A stretch of DNA of 14,140 bases, from positions 1 to 14,140 of the forward strand of contig SLOW01000280.1 of the NCBI GenBank assembly GCA_007132315.1, read 5' to 3'. This DNA is from Opitutales bacterium. GTDB taxonomy: Bacteria; Verrucomicrobiota; Verrucomicrobiia; Opitutales; T3Sed10-336. The position numbers and the translations under genes were made by a program. This document shows, one piece after another, positions 7,653 to 14,140 of the stretch. A model generated the notes under the pieces. It had not been told where the DNA came from. It searched no databases and saw only the letters and a list, made by a program, of their open reading frames with translations. Within the stretch, counting starts at the first letter, position 1; each line of letters opens with the position of its first letter.

Positions 7653-8132
7653 TCAGAACAACCCCAGGAGGTTCAGGGCCATGATGGTGAACACCAGTCC
7701 GAGCACGCCGAGGAGTTCGACGAAGACCGCGAGCATCATGGCGTTGGTGAGAATCTTTCCCCGGGTGCGTGCGAGGAGTGAGATTCCCGAGGCGCAGACG
7801 CTCCCCTGGTAGACGGCGGAGGCGAATTGGGCCAGCCCGCCGATCAGACCGCAGGCCAGGGCGGCGAAACCCATTCCGTCTTTAACTTCCAGGGTTTCGA
7901 CGTTGGGAAGCACGGTCGTCAGGAACAGAATCAGGAGGATGAGTCCGTAAAAAGTCTGCGTCATGGGCAGCGAAACCAGCACAATGACGTTGCGCAGCTG
8001 CCCGGGTTCTTCGGAGAGCGTGGCGGCGCCGGCGGAACCGGCGATCCCCATTCCAATGGCGGAACCGGCGAGGCCGAGTGCGAGGGAGAGCGCGCCTCCG
8101 AGGATTACGAGGGATTCGGGTGTGATGAGCAT
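7653..8132 (-). CDS. atpK: V/A-type ATPase subunit K (rotor-ring proteolipid, double hairpin)
   Basis: Subunit K forms the rotating membrane ring that binds the transported ion. The 159 residues give four membrane helices (about 7-33, 48-75, 87-114, 129-157), i.e. two fused c-type hairpins as in E. hirae NtpK, not the single hairpin of Thermus. Only the second hairpin has the ion-binding carboxylate, Glu 139 in AVFVELLG; the equivalent place in the first hairpin is SLPMTQTFYG. Leu 55, Thr 58 and Gln 59 (LPMTQ), Gln 109 (AVYQG) and Glu 139 match NtpK Leu 61, Thr 64, Gln 65, Gln 110 and Glu 139, which line its Na+ site. Na+ coupling is thus inferred. A clear GGAGG lies 5 bases before ATG 8132. 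Confidence 0.96.
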   Translation of the reverse strand: MLITPESLVILGGALSLALGLAGSAIGMGIAGSAGAATLSEEPGQLRNVIVLVSLPMTQTFYGLILLILFLTTVLPNVETLEVKDGMGFAALACGLIGGLAQFASAVYQGSVCASGISLLARTRGKILTNAMMLAVFVELLGVLGLVFTIMALNLLGLF

Positions 8133-8165
8133 GGATACCTCCGATTATTGATTAAGAGTGGCCTT

Positions 8166-10169
8166 TCATCCGGCGGCCCGGGCTCCGGTCCGAACGGGGA
8201 GGGTTTCGCGCCGGCGAAGCCGGAAGGGCGCGTAGGGTTTGCCGCCGCCTTCGTAGAACTTGAAGAGGAATTCGACGAAACAGAGGCGCAGGGAGTGGAC
8301 GAAACAGGTGATGGAACTCAGGACCAGGTTGAGCAGGTGGCCGAAGACGAGCACGCAAAGGACGATGGCGCCGCCCAGCGTGATTCGCAGAATTCCCTCC
8401 GGGAAGAGGTTGGCGATAAGGGAGGCCATCATGTTGAAGGAGTAGGCGAGGTAGTAGGTGGCCAGTCCGACACCCGCCAGACGCGCGTAGGACATGATGT
8501 CGCCGAGAACTCCGCTCAGGTCGAAAACCCAAAGGACACTTCCCAGCAGCACCCCTTTTTCGAGAAGCGAGGCGACGATGACCAGGAGCACGCCGGCCGC
8601 CATGAGGCAAACGAGCAAGAGGTAAGCGGTGTCACCGAGCGCGGGAACCTTGATCCCAAGCAAGCGGAGAATCCATGGGATGGAGGCGATCTGGATGTGA
8701 AACAGGCCGGCCCGTCCGAGAATCGCGTGAGGTTTCTTTTCCCGTATCCCTCGAATCAGCATGAGTGCGTGGCCGAAGTTGACGTGGGCCAGGCCGATCA
8801 ACAGGGCGACCACGATAAAAAGCATCGGGTCTCCATAGAGGTGCCGGAGGCTTTGAGAGAGCGCGAGATCCGGGGCGCCGAGGAAGCGGGTCAGGAAGTC
8901 GCCCAGATAGGTTCCCGTGAGGAGGCCGCCGGCGATGGCGCACCCGGCGCAAATACTCAGCATCCGTCGAAACATGCGGAATTCCTCCGAGTCCGGGTCC
9001 TCCGTGAGTTTAGGCAACAAGGTGTACGCGAGGACTAGCAGCAGCAGGCCGTAGATCGCATCGCTCAGCATGATACCGAAAAAGAGGGCGAAGGAATACG
9101 CGATGACCGGCGTCGGGTCCCATTCCCGGTAGCGGGGGGTGGCGAACAGGTGGATCACCACCTCGAACGGACGCAGGACGGCGAGGTTTCGCAGTTTGCT
9201 GGGGGGATCGTCCTCGGGGCCCGCCGGTGAGGTTTCGATATGGACGCCGCCGAGTTCTTCGCGAAGCCGGGCGCCGGCTTTCTCCACGGCGCTTTCCGGA
9301 ATCCATCCCTCGAAAAGTGTGACGTGTTCGGATTCAGAGGCCCAGGCGAGCGCGGTCAGGCGTTCGTGTTCGGCGAAAAGGGCTTCCCGCAGGAGGACGA
9401 GGTTTTCCAGGTGTTCGCCGGTCCGGGTTTCGATTTCAGTTCGCAAGTCCGTTTGTTCGCACGCCAGCCGGGCCGCGGCCGCCTCCGCCCGGGCGGGCAG
9501 TGCCTCCAGCGGGCAGCCGTCCCCGGGCGGGGAAATGAAATGGCCGTGGCGAAGGACCCATGCTTCGATCCTAGTTTTTTCCCGGAGTTCACCGACCAGG
9601 AATACCGCCGTCTCATGCTCGGTTTCGATGCGTTCGCAGTTCAGGCACATCGCCTCCAATTGCGGCAGGAGCGATTCCGCGCCTTCCTGCGGCAGGACCG
9701 CCAGGCGGGAGAACAGGAGTTGGCCGGTAAAGGAAAGATCGCCGCTTTGCAGCGGGATGCGTTGCGAAAGGACCACGGCGAGTTGGCCGAGGCGCCTCCA
9801 ATGGCGCTCCTCGGATTCAAGTTGATCGACCCTCCGGTGCAAGGCGGTAAGACGCGCGCACAGGTGACGGGTTTCGCTCTCGATCTCGCCGACCGAACGG
9901 GTGAGAACGGCGTCGTTCGCCGCGCGAATTCGCACCACGGCGTCCGGCGGCATAGGAGCCAGCACCTCATCGAGGATTCCAAGGAGTGAATTGACGGTGC
10001 CTCGGTCGCGTTCAATCGCCTCCCGGTCCACGGGACCGAGCGCGCTGCCTTCCTCGGGGTGTAGGACGCCCGCCCGATGCAGCGCGATCAGGGCCGATGC
10101 GGCCTGTTCCTTGACCGTGAGCAGACGCATCCGCCACATCGGCTCGGGCGTGTTGACGATGAGGTTCAC
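8166..10169 (-). CDS. atpI: V/A-type ATPase subunit I (membrane stator, a-type)
   Basis: Subunit I (667 residues, normal) supplies the ion half-channels beside the K ring and anchors the peripheral stalks. Residues 1 to about 340 are cytoplasmic, with long coiled-coil stretches (about 95-130 and 225-275). From about 353 to 622 there are seven or eight membrane helices. The two arginines that face the ring in this family are present: Arg 563 in DIMSYARLAG and Arg 628 in SITCFVHSLRL. The typical FKFYEGGGKPYAPF follows at 636-649. The start is a GTG (10169) that overlaps the upstream stop codon as GTGA, with AAAGGA just before it. An ATG 30 bases further in (10139) is a possible alternative. The cytoplasmic part is poorly conserved in all families, so coupling residues outside the membrane cannot be judged. 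Confidence 0.97.
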   Translation of the reverse strand: MNLIVNTPEPMWRMRLLTVKEQAASALIALHRAGVLHPEEGSALGPVDREAIERDRGTVNSLLGILDEVLAPMPPDAVVRIRAANDAVLTRSVGEIESETRHLCARLTALHRRVDQLESEERHWRRLGQLAVVLSQRIPLQSGDLSFTGQLLFSRLAVLPQEGAESLLPQLEAMCLNCERIETEHETAVFLVGELREKTRIEAWVLRHGHFISPPGDGCPLEALPARAEAAAARLACEQTDLRTEIETRTGEHLENLVLLREALFAEHERLTALAWASESEHVTLFEGWIPESAVEKAGARLREELGGVHIETSPAGPEDDPPSKLRNLAVLRPFEVVIHLFATPRYREWDPTPVIAYSFALFFGIMLSDAIYGLLLLVLAYTLLPKLTEDPDSEEFRMFRRMLSICAGCAIAGGLLTGTYLGDFLTRFLGAPDLALSQSLRHLYGDPMLFIVVALLIGLAHVNFGHALMLIRGIREKKPHAILGRAGLFHIQIASIPWILRLLGIKVPALGDTAYLLLVCLMAAGVLLVIVASLLEKGVLLGSVLWVFDLSGVLGDIMSYARLAGVGLATYYLAYSFNMMASLIANLFPEGILRITLGGAIVLCVLVFGHLLNLVLSSITCFVHSLRLCFVEFLFKFYEGGGKPYAPFRLRRRETLPVRTGARAAG

Positions 10170-10480
10170 GCATCCTTTCTCGAGACGATCCGCACCAACT
10201 CAGCGACACAGGCATCGACCCTTGAGGCGGCCGTCGCGCTGAGCGCCTGGGCGGTGTTTTCGGCGTCTTTGACCGTACGTTCGGCCTGTTCGCGTGCGTT
10301 TCGGATCAGCGCCGCGCATTCGGCGCCGACCTCATCCAACGGCAAATCGCCAGCGGCGATTGCTTCCGCCTGCTCATGGGCGTTCCGGAGGATTTCAGCG
10401 GCTCCAGTGCGGGCCTCTTCCAGGATCCGTTTCGCTTCGGACTCTATTTCCCGAACGCTTCCTGGCAAATTGTCTTCCAT
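10166..10480 (-). CDS. atpH: V/A-type ATPase subunit H/G (peripheral stalk partner of E)
   Basis: This 104-residue protein is almost entirely charged helix with Ala-rich heptads (EIESEAKRILEEARTGAAEI, then AALIRNAREQAERTVKDAEN). This is the hallmark of the small peripheral-stalk subunit, named G or H, that coils with E. It is the first gene of the operon, in the same position as the Thermus G gene. The frame is open to an ATG at 10498, but ATG 10480 is preferred because a strong GGGAGG sits 4 bases upstream of it (10485-10490). That site would lie within the coding sequence if 10498 were used. The stop overlaps the start of subunit I by 4 bases. Sequence identity in this family is low, so the call relies on composition, length and position. 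Confidence 0.88.
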   Translation of the reverse strand: MEDNLPGSVREIESEAKRILEEARTGAAEILRNAHEQAEAIAAGDLPLDEVGAECAALIRNAREQAERTVKDAENTAQALSATAASRVDACVAELVRIVSRKDA

Positions 10481-10498
10481 GATTCCTCCCGTGGCCAT

Positions 10499-10884
10499 AT
10501 TCTGGAGCCCGGAAGGTGAGTATGCAATAAGAAATAGTTATTGCCTTGAGGTTGGGATATTAGCGCGAATGGCGCTCTGTAAAATCAGGAGTCGCTTCTT
10601 CGGGTACGGTCTCCCCCAACCAAACGGAAAAGGCCGCTTGCCGGCAACAACGGCACATTACCACCGCACCCATCGACTGAAACGAAGAGATATCATTCAT
10701 GAACTCTTCAACTTGATTCTTGCCGATCCAGTGCCGTGGAGACCTGGACGTTCGGAACCCGTGCGATCCAGAACGAGCTGATCCTCGCGTGCAAGGCGCT
10801 GCAATCTATGGCTGGACACGTACCCAACGCTGCGTAAGCTGGTTGGAAAGATAGAACCAACTTGGTGCCGGGAGAGCGAAATAG
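10499..10884. other. Intergenic region between divergent ATPase operon and sulfatase relic
   Basis: No convincing gene is present. The left part (up to about 10600) should hold the operon promoter reading leftward. A TAATAT hexamer on the minus strand (10557-10562) could be a -10 box, but no good -35 is placed for it. The right part contains a short open frame, about 10703-10837 on the plus strand, reading TWTFGTRAIQNELILACKAL before a TAA. It looks protein-like (an amphipathic helix with a Trp and a Cys) but has no start codon, and I cannot assign it. Given the other relics here it is probably a fragment of a lost gene. A GGGAGAG about 9 bases before ATG 10885 could serve the sulfatase frame. 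Confidence 0.5.
10524..10544. promoter_or_regulatory. Inverted repeat in the leader of the ATPase operon
   Basis: Perfect 7-base arms GCAATAA and TTATTGC are separated by 7 bases, 44-64 bases upstream of the chosen atpH start. The AT-rich arms stand out in GC-rich surroundings. The layout fits a binding site for a dimeric regulator or a leader hairpin. A second small repeat, AGCGC-GAATG-GCGCT, lies at 10562-10576, next to the TAATAT candidate -10. A regulatory role is inferred from position only. Confidence 0.4.
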
Positions 10885-12132
10885 ATGATCAAAGCAGGAA
10901 TTGGCACGGCATGTGTTAGTGGGCTTATTCTTTCGCCATTGGTGGCGGGAGCGGAGTTGGCGGACGAGCGGGAACGCCCCCCGAACATCCTATACGCGAT
11001 CTCCGACGATCAGAGTTGGATTCACGCCGGCGCTTATGGTTTCGAGGAGGCGCGCACGCTCGAGGAACGCCCTGAAGAGCGTCCCTTCTTTTTCTGGTAC
11101 GGAGCGCGTGAGCCCCATCCCGGGACGATCCGCGCCAACCTCGGCAGCGGGGTGGCGGCGGGTTTTGATTTGGAGGCGATCGAGGTTCCGCCGTTTCTCC
11201 CGGACGTTCCGGAGGTTCGCAGCCACATAGCCGACTACCTCAGAATGATCGAGGTATTTGATGAGAATCTCGGAGCGATGCTTGCCATGCTGGAGGAGGC
11301 CGGTGAACTGGATAATACCATCGTTATCGTCACCAGCGACCACGGCATGGGGTTTCCGCGCGCCAAGGCCAACCTATACGAATACGGGGTGCGTGTTCCC
11401 CTTGCGGTCCGTTGGGGAGCGGAGGTGCCGGCCGGACGCGTTGTCGATGACTTAATCGATCTGATCGACATCACTGCGACGATCTACGATGCCACGGGCG
11501 TCGGGAAACCTGAAGAATATCCAATATCCGGGCGCACCATGCTTGGCCTGCTGCGTTCCGGAAAAGAGGGAATCGTTGAACCGGAGAGAGATGCGGTGTA
11601 TCTCGGGCGTGAGCGGCACACCAGCGCCCGCCATGATAATCTGGGTTATCCGATACGGGCGATCCGCACGCAGGAATATCTTTATATTCACAACTTTTAC
11701 CCTGACCGGTGGCCCGCGGGCGCGCCGCAGGCGTTGCGGGATGATGGTTCGTTTTATCCGCGCAGCCACGGCGGTAACGCGTTCGCGGATATCGGTGACA
11801 GCCCGACTAAAACGTTTCTCGTCGAAAACAGCGATCACGAAAAATACCGTGAGTATTTTTTGCTGGCTGTGGGCAGGCGGCCTGCGGAAGAGTTATACGA
11901 CATTCGCAACGATCCGGGCTGCTTGAACAACCTGGCCGGGCATCCCGAATACGCGGACATTCGCCTCGATCTGGCGAAGCGGCTCGAGACCCACCTGGAA
12001 GAGTTCGGCGATCCGCGGATAGTCGGACCCGACCCCGAGATTTTTGAAACCTACCTGCGGTACGGTGGCATTCGACGCTATCCCCCTCCTGAACGGGAAC
12101 CGGAAGAATGGAGCCGGAAGATTGCGCCATAA
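10885..12132 (+). pseudogene. Sulfatase lacking its catalytic core (internal in-frame deletion)
   Basis: The 415-residue frame begins with a signal peptide (about 1-23, hydrophobic, ending AGA) and then PPNILYAISDDQSWIHAGAYG, the N-terminal strand of type I sulfatases with the metal-binding Asp pair (41-42). Normally more than 100 residues follow, with the C/S-x-P-x-R motif whose Cys or Ser becomes formylglycine. Here the sequence jumps at about residues 52-56 (11038-11055) straight to RPFFFWYGAREPH. The remainder is normal: TSDHGMGFPRAKANLYEYGV (Asp 152, His 153 and the active-site Lys 161) and the C-terminal signature ELYDIRNDPGCLNNL. Without the nucleophile it cannot be a working sulfatase. 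The reading frame is otherwise undamaged, so the deletion is recent, tolerated, or an assembly error. The intact family (Sulf_Atase, periplasmic) desulfates polysaccharides in these bacteria. Confidence 0.85.
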
Positions 12133-12379
12133 GTCTCGCCGCAGTCAATCGAACCATTCGTCATCGGGACCGAAGGCGCGGCGTTCGTCAACAGGCGGGT
12201 GGGGCGGCGCGATTTTGCGGTGAGCTTTTTGTGATGATACGTTTCATGCTGCGGTCTTTTTTTGGTTTGTGGGAGGAAGATGGCGGTCAATTCCGGGCTT
12301 GGTGAAATCCTGTTCCGCCCACCACCGGATCCTGTTCTTATTGCGATTGTAATACTTCTGGAAATATTGTAGTCAAATA
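12133..12379 (+). other. Non-coding stretch after the sulfatase relic
   Basis: I see no gene in either strand that is more than chance. A possible promoter for the next fragment is TTGCGA (12341-12346), an 18-base gap and TATTGT (12365-12370), in a locally AT-rich patch. Support is weak. Confidence 0.3.
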
Positions 12380-12514
12380 ATGAATACAGTTCGTAACGAA
12401 ACCGCGCGATTTCGTTGGACGGACATGCGAGGCGGATCCGTCCTGGCATCCTACGATGAGGCCATCCTGCCGGCCTATTACGGAGTCAACGCTTTCCTGA
12501 ACGGAACACGGTAG
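12380..12514 (+). pseudogene. Small unassigned reading frame, probably a gene fragment
   Basis: An ATG at 12380 opens 44 codons ending at TAG 12512-12514. The product includes ARFRWTDMRGGSVLASYDEA, then ILPAYYGVNAFL. The 'F.W....GS.VL' pattern is reminiscent of a strand in GH38-type alpha-mannosidases (where it reads W-x-G-x-D-G-S-x-V-L), but the match is short and I hold it loosely. The protein is too short to be complete, and the next fragment follows directly in another frame. It is most likely a relic; a short real peptide cannot be excluded. Confidence 0.35.
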
Positions 12515-12515
12515 G

Positions 12516-12770
12516 CCGATCAAAAGCGACACCGATCATTCCAGCGCCGCGTGCGATGAAGGCAATCCGTTCACCGGTCCTTGGGAGGAAGCCGGGGGGC
12601 GTTGCTGGAATCCGACCGCCCCGCGCCTTCCGGAAGGCTACAATCTGCCGGAAACAGGGCCGGACTATAATACTGAAGGCGGACTGGTGATGATCGGCGA
12701 AAAGGGGATTATCGCTCACCCCAACATGCGTCCCGATTCCCCGCGGTTGTTTCCCGATTCGCTCTGGTGA
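12516..12770 (+). pseudogene. Relic of a Gfo/Idh/MocA-family oxidoreductase (C-terminal part)
   Basis: This open stretch of about 84 codons has no start codon and ends at TGA 12768-12770. It reads LPEGYNLPETGPDYN, then GGLVMIGEKGIIAHPN and DSPRLFPDSLW. In sugar-related Gfo/Idh/MocA dehydrogenases of PVC bacteria the C-terminal domain has the pattern 'P.g......GG.l.(v/f)G.kG.i......sprL.P', which this follows closely. The N-terminal NAD-binding Rossmann domain is completely missing, so it cannot function. The stop overlaps a GTG that opens the following GH92-like frame. Confidence 0.6.
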
Positions 12771-12784
12771 GGAAACAGGAGGAG

Positions 12785-13020
12785 ATGTTGGCGACCGAGC
12801 CGTATTACAACATCGGCGGCTACGATTTCGAAATTCACGAAATGACCGAAATGGCGGTCGGGGGAGGCATGGGCTTCGGTCAGTACGCCCACTCGAACCA
12901 ACCTTCCCACCAGGCGCTCTACAACTTTGGCGCGGCCGGGCGCCCGGGTCTGACGAAATACTGGGCGCGGCGAATCCTTAAAGAGTAGTACAATCCGGGC
13001 TCCGCCGGGTTTCCGCGGTT
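12785..13020 (+). pseudogene. Relic of a GH92 alpha-mannosidase
   Basis: The frame reads YNIGGYDFEIHEMTEMA, then GFGQYAHSNQPSHQALYNFG and AGRPGLTKYWARRIL. This is the conserved catalytic-domain region of GH92 exo-alpha-mannosidases ('IHEMTEM...GQYAHGNQP.....YLY..AGQPWK.QYW.R.v'), including the His-Glu and Asn-Gln-Pro motifs. A TAG at 12986-12988 interrupts it, yet the same frame goes on with YNPGSAGFP, which fits the family's 'Y.P...G.PGDEDNG' loop. Homology is then lost before the D-E-D-N-G. Only about 75 of the usual 700 or more residues remain, so this is a dead fragment. GH92 enzymes are secreted or periplasmic Ca2+-dependent mannosidases. Confidence 0.75.
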
Positions 13021-13109
13021 GAGGCATACGGTCTGGCTTTCAAGGAGGAGTGACGCGGCTGCCCGCATTCGCACTTGATGATTTGGCGGAAGGATGATTT
13101 CCTTCGGGT

Positions 13110-14140
13110 ATGAAGGCGGCCGATCCACCCTACGGGTTTTACACGGATCGTTACGAATTGACTATGGCTTGGGCCTATTGGCGGGACGGCCGGGAAAACG
13201 AGCCCGCCGTGTTCGATTACTTCTTCCGTAAACTCCCGTTTGAGGGCGGGTACGCCATTGCGGCCGGGTGGTCCGTGCTGACCGAGCTCCTTGAGGAATT
13301 CTCTTTTTCGGATGAGCAACTGGCTTTCCTCGAATGGGACGGATTCGAGCGGGAATTCCTCGCGACGTTGCGCGATTTCCGCTTTTCCGGAACGATTCGC
13401 GCGGTCCGGGAGGGAGAGGTCGTGTTTCCACTCGAGCCTGTGCTGATCGTTGAAGGAGGGCTTCTCGAGGCGCAATTGTTGGAGACCGTGATCCTCAACG
13501 TCATGAATTTCCAGACCCTGGTGGCCACCAAGGCCTCCCGGTGCCGGCTGGCCGCCGGAGCGCGGGGGTTGAGTGAATTCGGTCTGCGCCGAGCGCAGGG
13601 ACCGGGCGGACACTGGGCGTCCCGGGCGGCTTGTGTCGGCGGGGTGGACACCACTTCCAACTTGGCCGCCGCGCACGCCTTCGGTTTGCGAACGGCGGGC
13701 ACGATGGCGCACGCCTTCGTCCAAAGTTACGACACGGAACTGGAGGCGTTTCGCAGGTACGCCGAAGTGCACGGTTCGAATACGATCCTTTTGCTCGACA
13801 CCTACGACTGCCTGCAAAGCGGGCTGCCCAACGTGATGCGAGTGGCCCGGGAATTGCGGGAACGCGGAGAGTCGCTGGCGGCGGTGCGCCTCGACAGCGG
13901 CGACCTGGCGTACCTTTCCCGGCAGGTCCGCGCGGAACTGGATGCGGCCGGGTTCGAGGATGTGCGTATCGTGGCTTCGAATCAACTCGACGAACACATC
14001 ATCCGAAGCCTGGTTCATCAGGACGCCCCGATCGACCTGTTCGGTGTCGGCACGTCGCTGGCCGCGGGACGGCCCGACGGCACGCTGGACGGGGTGTACA
14101 AGCTCGCCCGCATCGGCGGCCGGCCCTGTCTCAAGCTTTC
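13110..14140 (+). CDS. pncB: Nicotinate phosphoribosyltransferase (3' end outside window)
   Basis: This enzyme joins nicotinate to PRPP, with ATP hydrolysis, to give nicotinate mononucleotide in NAD salvage (cytoplasm). The visible 343 residues begin with YTDRYELTMAWAYWRDG (11-27), the family hallmark, followed by FDYFFRKLPFEGGYAI. Further motifs are GTMAHAFVQSYDTE (197-210, His 201), the phosphate-binding strand AVRLDSGDLAYLS (258-270) and FGVGTSLAAG (311-320). A family member has about 450-490 residues, so roughly the last quarter is outside. ATG 13110 is chosen because an in-frame TGA lies 15 bases upstream and the motif spacing is normal. GGAAGGA at 13088-13094 is a rather distant ribosome site. 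No operon partner is visible; upstream there are only relics. Confidence 0.96.
   Translation, partial: MKAADPPYGFYTDRYELTMAWAYWRDGRENEPAVFDYFFRKLPFEGGYAIAAGWSVLTELLEEFSFSDEQLAFLEWDGFEREFLATLRDFRFSGTIRAVREGEVVFPLEPVLIVEGGLLEAQLLETVILNVMNFQTLVATKASRCRLAAGARGLSEFGLRRAQGPGGHWASRAACVGGVDTTSNLAAAHAFGLRTAGTMAHAFVQSYDTELEAFRRYAEVHGSNTILLLDTYDCLQSGLPNVMRVARELRERGESLAAVRLDSGDLAYLSRQVRAELDAAGFEDVRIVASNQLDEHIIRSLVHQDAPIDLFGVGTSLAAGRPDGTLDGVYKLARIGGRPCLKL

Noticed and set aside
7827..9038. Plus-strand open frame of 403 codons opposite atpK and atpI
   Set aside because: The product is very rich in Glu, Gln and Gly with no recognisable fold, exactly antisense to membrane helices of K and I.
10481..10498. 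Upstream ATG (10498) for subunit H/G
   Set aside because: It would place the GGGAGG ribosome site inside the coding sequence; ATG 10480 is correctly spaced behind that site.
11452..11838. Minus-strand open frame within the sulfatase relic
   Set aside because: Antisense to a frame with clear sulfatase signatures; no independent support.
12978..14018. Minus-strand open frame of 346 codons at the right end
   Set aside because: Antisense to the nicotinate phosphoribosyltransferase; low-complexity composition.
1..14140. CRISPR array, tRNA, toxin-antitoxin, defence cassette or other new system
   Set aside because: No regularly spaced repeats, cloverleaf-like segments or small paired genes are visible; all intact genes belong to known families.

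Overview
The window is GC-rich bacterial DNA. Gene content points to the Planctomycetota–Verrucomicrobiota–Kiritimatiellota/Lentisphaerota (PVC) neighbourhood: a sulfatase of the type these bacteria carry in large numbers, traces of Gfo/Idh/MocA oxidoreductases and of GH2 and GH92 glycosidases, and a bacterial V/A-type ATPase in place of, or beside, an F-type enzyme. The lineage is inferred from gene families only; no marker RNA is present.

Layout. 1-270 (+): C-terminal end of a proline-rich protein that begins outside the window. 271-1604: no intact gene. It holds a fragment of a GH2 beta-galactosidase (+) that meets, at about 562-566, a gutted group II intron (-). The intron reverse transcriptase has a frameshift and has lost its catalytic core. 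1686-10480 (-): a complete nine-gene V/A-type ATPase operon, transcribed leftward in the order H(G)-I-K-E-C-F-A-B-D, the same gene order as the Thermus operon. Spacings are very short or overlapping and all reading frames are intact. 10499-10884: the intergenic region between this operon and a gene running the other way, with two small inverted repeats near the operon start. 10885-12132 (+): a sulfatase reading frame that keeps its signal peptide and C-terminus but lacks the internal block carrying the catalytic Cys/Ser motif. 12380-13020 (+): consecutive scraps of other catabolic genes (one unassigned, a Gfo/Idh-like C-terminus, a GH92 alpha-mannosidase-like piece). 13110-14140 (+): an intact nicotinate phosphoribosyltransferase (NAD salvage) that runs off the right edge.

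How it works together. The ATPase genes encode a cytoplasmic A3B3 catalytic head, the D/F rotor and C coupling subunit, E/H(G) peripheral stalks, the membrane stator I and the rotor ring K. The K subunit is a double-hairpin form that keeps every residue lining the Na+ site of the Enterococcus hirae NtpK ring, so the machine is predicted to move Na+ rather than H+. Both flanks look like decayed glycan-degradation loci, with intact housekeeping genes standing between the fragments.

I found no CRISPR array, tRNA, rRNA, intact transposon or defence-like cassette. The points most worth a second look are the predicted Na+ coupling, the core-less sulfatase, and the intron/beta-galactosidase junction. 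I see no convincing evidence of an entirely new system.
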